Shown piece by piece: positions 1 through 12,057 of a stretch of DNA of 64,000 nucleotides. Positions within the stretch are counted from its first letter, which is position 1. Each line of letters opens with the position of its first letter. The translations under genes and the position numbers were made by a program. The notes under the pieces are model-generated. The model searched no databases. It was not told the DNA's origin and saw only the letters and a list, made by a program, of their open reading frames with translations. This DNA is from Hawksworthiomyces lignivorus (lineage: Eukaryota > Ascomycota > Sordariomycetes > Ophiostomatales > Ophiostomataceae), in contig NTMA01000084.1 of assembly GCA_002917075.1 (NCBI GenBank), forward strand, positions 62,001 through 126,000, read 5' to 3'.

Positions 1-3000
1 TGTGATGTGGTCGGCCACGCTGGGAGAGAAGACGTGAGACAGGGACCGGGTAATAAATGAGGCCTGGCCAGCGCTGACCTGCGCCAGCGAAGACATAGTT
101 GAGTTCCAAGACGACGATGCAATGGCTGCCGCAGCATCAATGCTTTCTTCCGCATATTGATTCGACCATTCTTTAATCCAGAGGTTGGACGCCACGAGAC
201 TGAACTGCTGCGAACAGAAGACAAGAGCAGCGATCAACCAGAACCACCAAGAGCCCATCGAGGTCAGGTACAACTTCATCACTGGCCACTTGACTGCGCC
301 AGTTACTCTGGACTCTTCGAGCGCATCTTGCTTTTTGCCGCTCTTGTTCTTGCTGGCCTTCTTGTTTGCATTTCCATTGCTGCTCGGTAGCGACGGGTCG
401 GCAGCGCCACCGTTGTCGATGAGCGTTGCGCTGTCGCCTCTCTCGGCTTCATCTCCCACACTCGAAGGAACGCGGGAGGGTATGCGCGAGATGTCAGCAG
501 CACCCGCCATGGATTTCTGCTGAACCTCTTCACCAAGCTTTCCAGAGGCGATAACCTCTTGCGACGGCCCTTGGGCTTCGATACGGCCGTTGTTCATGAC
601 GACCACGTAGTCTGAGAAAGGAACACAGAGCGAGATATTGTGCGTAACCAAGATGCAGGTGCGGTTGCGCATCAGCGGACCGCGAATGCAGTTGTTGAAA
701 ATCCACTGAGCAGTATGCGAATCGACAGCGCTGAGGCAGTCGTCCAGAAGCAGGTGGCGAGAATTCGAGTAAAGGGCCCGGGCAAGCGAGATGCGCTGCT
801 TCTGGCCACCGGACAGCGTAATGCCCTTTTCGCCCACAAGAGTGTCGTCTCCGTTATCCAGCGTTTCGTTGAGGTCGTGTTCCAGAGCGCAAGCCACAAT
901 AACGTCTCGATACCGCTGCTCGTCGAATGGCGAGGCGAACAAGATGTTCTCTTTGATAGTAGCATTTACCAGCCAAGCCTGCTGGGCAACGTAAGCACAT
1001 GTTTCCGCAAGGCCCGTCTCAGGGTCCGGTCGCACGTCCTCCCGGCTCCGGCCGCCAGGAAGGAAGACGCGGCCGTTGATCAAAGACATTTCGCCAAGTA
1101 AAGCCATCAGCATAGACGTCTTTCCAGAGCCGGTAGGACCGGTAATTACGTTTAGCTTGCCGATTTCAAAGTTCACGTCCAAGTCGAGAAGGCGGAAGGC
1201 CATCGAACCGTCATCGGCCACAGCAGTTTTGCTACCCCAGATAAAGTTGGCCTTATCACGGAAACCAATGACACGCTGCCCAGTAGTCTCGTCGATGTTG
1301 TCCAGGCCGAGCTGGTCAAATTTCTCTGTCTCCTCTTCAGAAAGAAACTCCTCGATACGGTCAATGGAGACCTGGGACTCTTGCACATGAGCAATCATGT
1401 CACCAAGCTGATCCAGCGGATACCGAAGCAGCATAAACAAGGAAATAGCTGTGAAGGCGACGGAAGGATACAGCGGCCGTTTCTCAACGATGGTGTAGAT
1501 GAGGAAGCAGCAAAACGTGATGAGAATGGGCACCGCGTTCCAGATGGCGACGGCGCACGCCCAGATGACGTAGCGCTTCCGCAGAGCTTCGAGCTCGGCA
1601 CGCCGCTTCTCGTCGACGATGTTGCTGAAGCGCACCTCCCAGGCGAAGTATTTGACGATGCGAATGTTCTGAAGGATCTCGTTGGTGGTGTGAATGCGCT
1701 TGTCAGTGGCAGCCATGATTGCCTTTTGGGTCGAGTTGAAGGCCTTGGCGAAGCCGATGTTGACAGGGAGGAGCAAGGCCATGATGATAAATCCAGGAAT
1801 GGCACTGGGACCCATGACGCGGTAGAGCAAATACACGGACACGGCAAGCTGTGTCGGGGCAGCAGCAAGAAGGAAGTGCAGGTACGACGTGACCTCCGAC
1901 ACCTTGAAGCTGTCAACCGACATGAGATTGATGATGGTGCCAATATTTGCCTGCTCATCGGAGCTGTCCTTGTCCTTGTCGCCGTCGCCGTCGGCCGGCG
2001 TATCCGATGAGTTGGCACCGTTTGCGGCGTCAGCGTTGCTGCTGCTAGTCTTGTTCTGGTCTGACGCCTTGATGCCCAGTTTGCGCTTGATCGATGCCAC
2101 CCAGCCCTCCTCTTTTTTGTCGGCGTCCTTTTTGGCCTCGCTGCTGCCCAGCACAGAATCGTTGCCGGCGGCGGCTTTTCGGCGGAGCGCCTTGGCGTAG
2201 ATCTCGCCGACGAGAATGGCGCGGATGTTGATGCAGATCTTGCGGCCTATCCAGAGCGCACGGTTATCGCCGAAGGACCGGATCAGGTCGGTCACGGGCA
2301 GCAGAATGACATAGAGCCAGAGCACGTTCAAGGGCGCTTGGTCGGGGTGTTCGACATATTCGAGGATGGCCTTGAGCAGCATGGTCGGGGCAAAGGTGAA
2401 AATGCCGGATGCAATGGCCCAGCCGGTCTGGACAAGCAGTTCCTTTTTGAAAAACTTGAGGAGATGCATAGCCAGAGACGTGGTCTTCTTTGCTTGGCGA
2501 TACCTAGTCAGAACGGCGGCGGCCTTATCCTTGGGCAACAAGTTCCAAACGCGCTCCATTTCAAAAGGCTGTTTATAGCCCTCCCAGACGATCGAGTCGA
2601 CCCAAGAAAAGGTGAAATGGGACAGCAGCGAAGCCAGCTTCTCCCGCGACGGCGGCAGCCCATCTTCCCACTCGAGGAGGACAGTCTTGTTGCCCTTACG
2701 GGTAGTAATGGCCAGAGCGAAGAGAAGCGAAGTCAGAGAAAATTCGACAATGACAAGAATCTCGGTGAGGCGGACTGCTGGGTTGATGAGTACGGAGCGG
2801 AAGGCGACAAGCACGAAGAGCCACTGCAGAAAGTAGATGGTAGCCGTATGGTTCCAGAGATGCGGAATGCGCCACTGGGCGGTACCCGCGACCAAGCGCA
2901 TGGTGACGAGCAGGGCAACGTAGATCCAGGTCAGGAGTCCAACGATCGCAGCGGCGTGGCCTTTGGACGGGGGCGCATCGTCACGTTCGCCGTGGCGACC

Positions 3001-3649
3001 GGTATAGTGTCCAGAAAAGGCACCCTCGGCGAGAGCAATAGCATTGACAGCAATAAGGCCGGCAATGGCCAATTCTTCGGTTATGACAGAGAGAGTCTGA
3101 CCGGTCGGCGCATCGGCCTGCACAATGGAGCCCTTGGTGGTGGTGCGCACCAGGTTGATTTGGCCGCCATTGATGACGAGGCCGTCATCGGCCTCGTCCT
3201 CAATGTCTTCATCATCGGCTATAGCTGTACCATTGGCCGCACCTGTCCCGTTTACGTCGTCATCGCTGCTCTCGACGTCACTTTCTTCAGGAAGTAGCTC
3301 CGTGCGTCTTACAGCAGACGTCTGGCTGTTGAAGCTCGCACGGATGCGCTGGTAGGCGGTCTTGGACTGGTGTCGGAGCTTTCGTCTTAATTTGACAATG
3401 CGGCGGATTGTCTGAAGAGCGGCAACTAGGAACGAGATGGACAACACGATAATCGGCAGTAGAGTCTTGAGGTAGCTGCAATACGTACGCAGAGATTAGC
3501 TTTGCTTGCCAAGGGATGAGACGGTGCAGCAGAGAACAATTCAATTGCAAAAATAGTCGCACGACCGGGTCAATGACTTACTCTCTCTGGAAGCAAACCG
3601 TAAAATCGTCAACGCGCCAGATCGGCCAGGAACACGACGCAAACCCCAT
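1..3649 (-). CDS. ABC transporter subfamily C (Ybt1/MRP type), 3' end outside window
   Basis: Full-size ABC-C exporter, likely of the vacuolar or plasma membrane and moving organic anions or conjugates. Exon 1 is 3649..3582 (start MGFASCSWP); a GTAAGT intron ends at TGCAG and exon 2 runs from 3475 past the window edge, so about the first 1,180 residues are visible. Order: a hydrophobic N-terminal region with a basic helix, an acidic linker, TMD1, then NBD1 with Walker A GPTGSGKTS near residue 802, signature LSGGQKQR near 907 and Walker B LLLDDCLSAVDS. Asp rather than Glu after Walker B is usual for the degenerate NBD1 site of class C. A charged linker leads into TMD2; NBD2 lies outside. The TMD1 cytoplasmic loop carries a low-complexity insertion rich in Lys, Asp and Ser. 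The match is closest to the yeast Ybt1 group; the substrate cannot be read from sequence. Confidence 0.93.
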
Positions 3650-3719
3650 GCTGACCCCCACGTCCAGAAGCGGGAAGCTCTGGCACAGAGAAGTGAGATG
3701 AGAAGGTGGAAGGACAATG

Positions 3720-4260
3720 GCGAGAGTCAATAGAAGAGTCTGGGAAGAAGAGAAGGAGATAAGTGGGGAGGGTGAGAGAAAAGTGAAGGGAAGGGAAGGG
3801 GGGGTAGGGATACGGAAGGGAGGAGATCAGATGCCACCGAGGCGTGATGGAGATGAGCAAAGGGAAAACAAAGCTGCGAAAAATCCAATTGGAAAAAAAA
3901 AAGACCAGAGAATCAAAGCTCAAATCTATTTATTATTATTAATAGCGATCATACGCCGCAGCTGGCCGAGAGCGATAATAGACGACGACTAGGTCGTCGA
4001 TAGCTTCGGTGGAGAGAGGATATGGGGCCAGGAGAAATGGATCTCGTTAGTAGAAGAGGACCTAGCAAGCGCGAAGACTGGACGAAGACATCGTGATCCA
4101 ACCAAACTCCAAAGTAATGCTGCTGTGGCCGTCTTCTCAGACGTGACTTAAGAGAAGGGAAGAGAAGAGAGGAAGAAGAGAAGAAGGGAGAGAAAAAAAA
4201 GGGAGAGGAAAAGAAGAGGAAAAGGGAAAAAAGAAAACAAGAAAAGACCAAAGGGAACGG
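3720..4260 (-). promoter_or_regulatory. Polypyrimidine-rich promoter/5' leader of the ABC gene
   Basis: The + strand is strongly purine-rich here (runs of GAAGAGAAG, GGGAAGGG). On the sense strand of the ABC gene this is a CT-rich tract directly upstream of the start at 3649, as is common in filamentous fungal promoters and leaders. The transcription start is not determined. Confidence 0.45.
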
Positions 4261-7200
4261 GAAAGAAGACGGTATAAGAAAAAGCTATGATGATGTGCAG
4301 GACCAAAAGGGTAACTAGACCCAACTAACGCCTTCCTAGAACCGGAGACAATTGAGAGAGAGACAGCGGTCGGCCAAAGACATTGAGGGAAGGAGCAAGC
4401 CAGTTGAGAGAGAGGTGTGAAAGTGGGGTGGTTCCTGCTCTGCGGATCATGGTCAAAAAAAAAAAATAAGCGATAAAATAAAATATGGAAATCAGATAAC
4501 GAAACAAACCACTGCAGGAAGAACTAACCCCGTTCCACTAAGCAGGAATACGTACGACGAGTACCTAAAGTTTCGCTAGCTCGCCCTCCATCTCAGATTT
4601 GACGTTTTCACGCAGTCGTTTGCGTCTCAGTAGCGCCGGTGTAGTGCGCCAAGTATCTAAGACACAAGACTTTTCCTGAGCAGAGCCTTGGCACCGGTAG
4701 ATTGTGTCATAATAATATGCTTGTAACTGTGTGCGTCAACTGCATTGTTTGGCATGGCTTTTTTTTTATGGCCTTCTTGTGCTGCTCTCTCTGCAAAAGG
4801 AAATAGTCTCGATCTCGGGGTAATAATGAGGCGCAAGCTTCTTAATCTGGGCCGTTTTGGCGGCTACTTTAGCTTAGCTCTTTCTGCAATGACACCGCGT
4901 AATTTAGCTTTGCCGAATGACTCTTTGGCCAGCATGCAATCAAGCCGCTCATTATCCGTTTTGAATTTGACAAAGAAATGAACAATTCCCTCTGCCTTGT
5001 ATTGCTCGTATGGGCTATCGCGAGCACCACCAGTTCATTTAATAAGAGAGGTACAATTCAGTTGCAGAGGCGCCTCTCATTTGCTAAGATAACACAAAAA
5101 GCACATCATCTATCCCGTATAAGCTACTACACAGAAACGGAGATTCCAGTGCTCCTTCAGCTCCTTCCCAATTAGATGATAGGACCCATCTTTTTAAACG
5201 GGGAAGGCACAACTCCTGGTTACATGGGCTCCAGCGGAGTACGTCGTATATTAGAAACTATCTCTTCTCTCCAGTTGGGGTGCCTATACCCGCGATAGGA
5301 CAGTTTCTTCTTCCCCCCCCCCGCTTTCGCTATCCGCTGGAGCTTCACTAATAATTCTTTTCCCCTCTCTAATCGCCCCGTACTCGTATCACACATATCA
5401 ACGCGGTGACAAGGTTGCGGACACATGTGCATGCACCGCAAAGCTCGGAGCATGCCGCTGCCCTCTCAGAAGCTGACCTGATGCAGGACAGGGACCGCAA
5501 AATGCTCCGAGCTCCCTGTCTCAAGACTATCGAGACTCACGAGTGTCAAGAAAGGCCAGTCGTCTTGCTTCCCTTCGCGTTGTCCCGAGCTGGCGAACAA
5601 ACTACTTCGGTAGCATCAAGGTTTCTTTTCCCCTTCTCCGTCGCAGCGCGTTCTTGCATGTGGGTGGTAGCATTGCTGCTCCCCGTTTTCATCACGCAAC
5701 AGAAATGGGGTCCCATTTCCATCTCCAATCTACAGCAAATGATACGACAGCACTGGTTAAGCTCCTTCACTGACATGGGTTTCAGCGTGGCAGGCCCGCG
5801 CCGCAACCCAGAGCTCATCTGAATTGTTAGTACAGCTATTTATCAGAGTGCGAATGAGAGAGCGCGCTTTATCTTTAATGAAATTCCAATTCCAGCGAAT
5901 CTCCAACGCGATGGCTGATCGCGAACGGCATGCAAGTCACTGGCATGCTGTCTCGCATTCCACGGCCTCTGCCGATGCTCTCGCAATTTCTCTTCCAGCC
6001 TCGGTGAATTTGCCAGGAAGCCAGACGCGGGTTTCCGAGTAGGTCCCCCGCAGCCTTGTAAGTCCTCTGCTTCAAGCATACAGTACATACGAACACGCCG
6101 CATGCATGGCACAGTCTTGTGTGGTCTATCTGTTGCATCGGCGCCACTATGCCTGCAGCGATGTTACCGCTCTGACTGAAAACATAAGCATAACAACGAT
6201 CGGCCGACGCAATGTGAGTCACTTCTCGTAGATATCAAATATGTCTTTATCTATTGGGCTTTTTCCCTGTTTTCATTGTTGGAAGCATGCCTTTTCTTTC
6301 TCTCTATCTTCATCTGCGGCGCCCGGGCTGGGATGATTCCGCGTCTCCCCTCTCTTACTTTTTAACCTGCCGTAAATGGATCCTGTTGCCTCGCATCGTT
6401 CCTGGCTGATATCGTATGCGTCGTGTTGCTCCTCTCCCGCTATCTATTTCCTATTGGGATCCTATTTGGTTTACTCTTCTCGCCGCTGCCCACTCTAGTT
6501 TCTCGCTCGTATTATTTTTGTTAGCCTGCGCCCTGTCCTCGCAGAAAAACAATATCGACGTGAGATGCCATCAATCTTCACCGCGCATAGACTTCCTCGT
6601 GGATGTTTGCTGCAATTTAGCTGCAGGTGACCTGTCCCTTGCTGGGGATCCATTTTCTTCACGACCCTTTAGCTATCCCCTCATTTGCTCTAGTTTGTAG
6701 GCTCTCTCCTCTGCCCACTGCTGACCATTGTCTCTCCTCTTGTTTGCCGAGCTAAGCTGCCTCTTCTTCTCTTTCTTCCTGTCTGTTTTCTTCCTCCTGT
6801 TTTCGGGATAGACTCTCTGCTGCATGGCCATGGCGAGACCCGCTCTTTCAACGCTGTTTTGGAACACGGAAGACGACTTGAGCACTGCCGCCTGCCTGCC
6901 GCCTGCCACAGCGAGGCGCGAATGCACCATACCTTTTTGTAAAATGAGGACGCCATGCTGCCAAAAGCGACCAAAGTTAAAATCAATAATTAGATATGCC
7001 GTCGTGCAAACATTCATACGCTGCATATGCACAGGCTTCGTGGCCTCTCGGCTCCCCCCCTTCTCCCTCGTCATCCTATTGTAGGGAGCCAATTGCGTCC
7101 CAAGCCGGCGGAATGTAAGGCTGCACAGGAGCCGTGTCTCACCTGCTATGAACGAAAATCAAAGAATGCTCAAGCAGTAAAACACGGGTCTCACAGCTCG

Positions 7201-7827
7201 CAGAACATTGCATTGTATTCCGCCGTTCCCAGACTCTAGTCGCGTCGAGGCAGAAGCACCAGCTGCCGCGCGAAAACGCGAGTCTAGGCCTTTTGAGAAC
7301 ATGTTCACGTCTTCTGTTCGTATGTATCTTAATTGGACATAAATGAAATACTTGGCAAATGCACCGCCCGAATGGTTATTCCATGATTCCAGTGGAAGAC
7401 AAGCTTTTTTGGGTAACGTTTGACATCATTTTGATTCTCTTCTCTGTTCCTCCCGAGAAAAAATAAAACACGTTTGTTTTCCTTCCCCTTCCTGTTTTTT
7501 TCTAAGTTACAAAATACACGCTTTTGTCTCTTTTTCTTTAGATCTTGGTGAAGTACAAGTTTGTTCTTGTTATTTTTGGGGGCCTATACTGGGGGGAATT
7601 GGTCCAGATAAAAGCTTAGTGGGTGATGATAGTACACATGCAATCCCTTGCCAGAATGTCCGTTGTGATAATGGGCACAAAAAATCATGGGATGCTGTCG
7701 AGAAAATACCGGGGCCTACGACAAAGTAAAATAAAAAGTTGAGGCAGGGCTGCCGGATGAGGGAGGTTGCCAGACCTCACAGTGGTCCGGCGGATTGTGT
7801 CTTGCGAAAGAGATCGTCCAGGGTCAT
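4261..7827. other. Long spacer between ABC gene and SEC61
   Basis: About 3.6 kb with no recognisable gene on either strand. Open frames are short, overlap on both strands and match no family I know; the largest (5406..5822 +, 138 codons) has no domain. It holds an 11-bp perfect inverted repeat (5443-5453 with 5502-5512) and several homopolymer runs. The part near 7500-7827 should include the SEC61 3' UTR. Confidence 0.6.
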
Positions 7828-9575
7828 TTAGCCCAGCACCATGCCCTTCATGCCGGACAGATCACCCTCCTTGGCCGCAATCTCAAAGTAGCCGTAGATG
7901 ATGCTATGGGAAAGTCAGTAAAGCTTGTTCAAGACACGAAAATTTTCCACAGAAAACACGTTACAAATACTAGGGAAACACATACGTCACAGCGAGAAGA
8001 GTACCGGTACCAGAGCCCATGGCGCCCATCAGGTCGCTGGCCACGGACAGGGCACCGATGCAGGCACCGCCGAAGGCGGCGGCGGTCGGGATGATGCGCT
8101 TGAGCTCGCGGTACATGCTCTGGTCACGGTGACCAGCCATGACGAGGCCCTGGTCCTTGAGCTGCTTGGCAACGTCGCGGGGGCTGGAGCCGGAGACCTC
8201 GATCCAGGTCTTGGAGAAGACAGCGCAGGCGGTCAGCATGTAGGCGATGTAGACGACGGTGTGGATGGGGTCGAGCAGGGCATCCTTGAAGTTGAGCGGG
8301 GGCGACATGTAGTAGACGAGACCCGAGGTGGCAGAGAGCTGGGCAGAGCCGTCCTTGGCCTCCCAGACGCCGAAGAGCTGGACCAGCAGGTTCTCAGAGA
8401 AGCGCGAGTAGAGCATCTGCGAGATGAGGAAGATGTTGGAGGACAGAGCAGACTGCAGCATGATGGGCATGTTGGAGGTGTAGAACAGGCGGATCGGGTA
8501 GGAGCCGCGGGCACCACGCTGGCGGCTGGACTTGACGGGGATCTCGACGCGGAAGCCCTGCAGGTAGATGACGGCAGCGAAGACGAGGAGCGTGGCCAGC
8601 AGGTTCATAATGTTGGGCAGGTTCTGGCGGTAAAAGGCCTCCTGCAGAGCGCGCTGCTTGTTGGGCCAGGTCATGAGCAGATGGAAGAGGGCGATGACGG
8701 CGCCCTCGTACTCGGGGCCGCGGCCGGTGTTGATGCTGGTGGGCGAGAAAGCCTTCCACATAATGGACTCGCAGATGTTAGTGGCAATGAACAGCGAGAT
8801 ACCGCTGCCCAGGCCGTAGCCTTTCTGGAGCAGCTCGTCCAGGAGGATGACGATCATGCCAGCGGTGACGAGCTGCAGGATGAGCAGGCACACAATACCG
8901 GCGCCGAGGTCAGAGGGCGGGCCGTAGAGACCAGTGAAGACGTAGACGGTGGCGGTGCCGATGGAGAGGATGACGGCGAACAGCTTCTGGGCGCTCTGGT
9001 ACAGCTCACGGTCGGACTTGAGGTCCAAGTTGACGTCGATCATGTGGGTGCCAGCCAGGAGCTGGAAGACCATGCCGGAGGAGATGATGGGCGTGATACC
9101 AAGCTCCATCAGCGTACCCCGGTTACTGGCCAGCATCATGCGCAGCCAGTAGAGCGGATCCGATGTGTCGGACGAGACGATACCGTACAGGGGCATCTGG
9201 CTCATGATCAAGAAGATCAAGAGCGTCAGACCGGTCCACATCAACTTCTGGTTGAAGGGGATCTTGGTCTCCGGCTGCTGAACCTCAGGGAGGAACGGCA
9301 CGAACGGCTTGACGAGGTCGAGGAACCGTACTACATTGAGAGGAAGAAAGGAAGCGCGTCAGCAAAAAGTGTTCCATTCCGAGATGCAATATTCTGAAGC
9401 TCGCAAGAGCTCGTGGGGATGACGCAGACGTGGCGCTGGATGCGGGAGGAACGACGCAAGAGAGGACACGCGACGGATTCAGGGCATCTCGAGGGAAATC
9501 TGAAATTGCGAGGCGTCTTGGATGCTCTCTGGGCACGGAGAGATGGCATGCGGCAATTGACTTACAGCTACTCAT
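7828..9575 (-). CDS. sec61: Sec61 alpha, ER protein translocon channel
   Basis: Pore subunit of the ER Sec61 complex, which moves nascent secretory and membrane proteins across or into the ER membrane. Three exons join in phase: 9575..9566 (only 10 coding nt, M-S-S plus one base), 9330..7986 and 7903..7828, giving 476 residues, the usual family length. The splice completes the canonical start [13 protein letters not shown]. The plug-adjacent PPSDLGAG, the [13 protein letters not shown] segment, the basic cytosolic loop [15 protein letters not shown] and the C-terminal [10 protein letters not shown] segment are all recognisable, with the expected ten membrane helices. The tiny first exon means the first ATG in the main open frame (9301) is not the start. 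It is divergent from the tRNA isopentenyltransferase gene, with 715 bp between starts. Confidence 0.97.
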
Positions 9576-10290
9576 TTTGGCGGATTCCCAATGGGTGAAG
9601 ACGATGGACTAGGAAGGAGAAATGGGAGGAAGAAAGAACATGCAGAAAGGAACGAAAGAAGAGAAGAAGAAGGGGAAAGGAAAAGAAAGGAGAATTGAGC
9701 TCGACAGCAGCACTTCTCCTTTTCTGGATTGTTTTCCTATTAAGCTATTAGGAAGATAGAAAGGAAATGATTAAAAGAAGAGAAGAAGAAAGAAGAAGAA
9801 CGAGATAGATGATGGAAAAGGGGTGGGCAATGGAGAAGGGAAGGGAGGGAAAAATTAGGCCAAGCGCTGTTGATAGCTTTCGGCGGTGCTGGGGATAACA
9901 ACGGACGCAATGGACACAATGAACGATCTGGCTTCAACCCTTTTGGAGACGGGCCAGCAGAGCCAACTTTACCCAAAACCTGCGATGTGGCCAAAATAAA
10001 ATATCCCTAACGTTGTGGAGCTGCACGTGACTATTACCAGCCCCTGAGCCCCAGCTTCAACGCGCCAGCCTAATCAGGACTAGCGCTAATTTGTAGCATT
10101 GGTCCTACCTATTTAGTTAATAAAATTTATTATCAAAATGTGTAAGCGGCATGCAACTTGTAAGCATAATAGAGAGGCCTGGGTGGGCTATTTTTTCTCA
10201 CGAGCCGCATAACAATAGTGGACGACATAGAATGCCCTATCCAAGGTGCAGCACGTGGGAAAGCGTACATTATTGGTTTCGATCCCTTCT
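9576..10290. promoter_or_regulatory. Divergent intergenic region of SEC61 and tRNA-IPT gene
   Basis: This 715-bp spacer must hold both promoters. From 9601 to 9850 it is purine-rich on +, so polypyrimidine on the SEC61 sense strand. The centre (10040-10140) is AT-rich. No certain TATA element was assigned. Confidence 0.5.
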
Positions 10291-12057
10291 ATGCTCGGCA
10301 CCATCTTGCGTCGCTCACGTCTGTTTGCACGGCAATATGCTCCAGCGATGGCTCGCGTGTCGTCCTGCCCGTCTGAGCCGCTGATAGTCGTCCTCGGCTC
10401 TACGGGCACGGGGAAGTCTGACGTATGTATATAATTCCGTCGATCTTTTCTCCTCGTGTCTGGCCAGCTCCTCTTCTGACGCAGACAGCTGGCGGTAGAG
10501 CTTGCGTGCCGCTTCAATGGCGAGGTGATTAACGCCGACGCCATGCAAATGTACAAGGGGCTGCCTGTGACCACAAACAAGATCTCCGAAGAGGAGCAGC
10601 GTGGCGTGCCTCACCACTTGCTAGGCATCATCGGGCTCGACGAGCCGACCTGGCAGGTCGGCCGCTTCAAGCAGGAGGCCACGCGCACCATTCGCGAGAT
10701 CCGCAGCCGGGGGCGGCTGCCCATTGTTGTGGGCGGCTCGCACTACTACACGGACGGCCTCCTGTTCGACGACCACCTCGTCGACGACACGGCGGAGGTG
10801 GACGTGGAGGGTGGCGAAGGCGCTGCAGAGGCGGCAAGCGGCGACGGTGGCTATGTCGACAACGGCATTCAGTTCCCCATTTTGAACGGCCCCACCGACG
10901 TCATGCTGGCCAAGCTCCGGGAAGTCGACCCGGCCATGGCCGACCGCTGGCACCCCAACGATCAGCGCAAGATCCGCCGGTCGCTAGAGATTTACCTGAC
11001 GACGGGGCGGCGCGCGTCAGAAATCTACGCCGAGCAGCGGCGGAGAAAGGACGAGAAGGAGAAGCAGCTGGCGGCGGCCAAGGTGGAGGCGGCAGGGCGC
11101 GCGACGCCCTCGTCGCCCTGGCAGTGCCTCCTGCTGTGGGTGTACGCGCAGCCGGACGTGCTCAACGCGCGTCTGGACGCCCGTATCGACACCATGCTGG
11201 TGCGCGGCCTGGTCGCCGAGACGCGCGCCATGTACGACACGCTGCAGGACTACCGGCGGCGCGGCGTGCCCGTCGACCTCACCAAGGGCATCTGGCAGTC
11301 GATCGGCTTCAAGGAGATGGAGCCCTACCTGGCGGCGGCCGAGGCTGCCGGCGTTATGGATGGCGACCTGGACGGCGACCAGGCTGCCGACAGTGGCAGC
11401 AGCGACGGCGCGGCCCAGACGGCCGAGCTGGCCCGCCTACGCGCGGCCGGCCTCGACGGCATCAAGTTCGGCACCCGCCGCTATGCCCGCTACCAGCTGC
11501 GCTGGCTTAAGAGCAAGACCATCCCGCTGCTCGCGGCCGAGCATGCCCTCGATCGCCTGTTCCTGCTCGACAGCACGGACCGCTCAGCCTGGCAGGAGAA
11601 CGTCGCCGCCACCGGCGTCCGGCTGACGGCCGCTTTCTTGGGGCGGGACGAGAACAGCGGCAGCGGCAGCAGTGGCGACGGCGGAAGTGGCCTGCCGCGC
11701 CCGGTCGACGTGTCCGACATGGCGCGGACGGTGCTCACAGCGACCATCGCCGGCAGCAGCGGCGGCGGCGGCGGTGGCGGCGACGGCACCCCCTACCACC
11801 AGACGTGCGAGGTCTGCCACACAACGCACCTCTCGGAGGACCAGTGGAACAAGCACATCCGAGGCCAGCGGCACCGCCGTGTCTTGGTGAGGCGGAAGCG
11901 ACGGGCGCTGGTACCCGTCACTGCAGAGGAGACCCCAGCAGACCAAGCCGTGGCAGCAGGACCGGCTGCCGATTCAGAGCTGGAAGAGCTCGCAGCCGGC
12001 GTGGACGCCGCCTCGATACCACAAGGAGACAAGCTTCCTCTGAGGCAACAATCGTAG
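10291..12057 (+). CDS. mod5: tRNA dimethylallyltransferase (isopentenyltransferase)
   Basis: Adds the dimethylallyl group to A37 of tRNAs reading UNN codons (i6A37). Exons 10291..10422 and 10489..12057 give 566 residues. The P-loop GSTGTGKSD continues across the intron into LAVELA, and the family motif INADAMQMY follows directly. Further on are the GGSHYY segment, the WHPNDQRKIRR catalytic-core helix, and a C-terminal U1-type zinc finger (CEVC...H...H, about residues 484-510) typical of eukaryotic enzymes. Gly/Ser/Ala-rich insertions (for example around 11350-11430 and 11650-11790) lengthen it relative to yeast Mod5. Two in-frame ATGs at 10291 and 10348 bracket an Arg-rich, acid-free segment that looks like a mitochondrial presequence, as in yeast MOD5, where two starts give mitochondrial and cytosolic forms. 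Confidence 0.95.

Noticed and set aside
5406..5822. 138-codon frame in the ABC-SEC61 spacer
   Set aside because: Overlaps frames on the other strand, mixed codon use, no domain or intron signals; probably chance.
7925..9397. 490-codon + strand frame across SEC61
   Set aside because: Antisense shadow of the SEC61 exon; GC-ending codons on one strand keep the opposite frame open. No domain in its translation.
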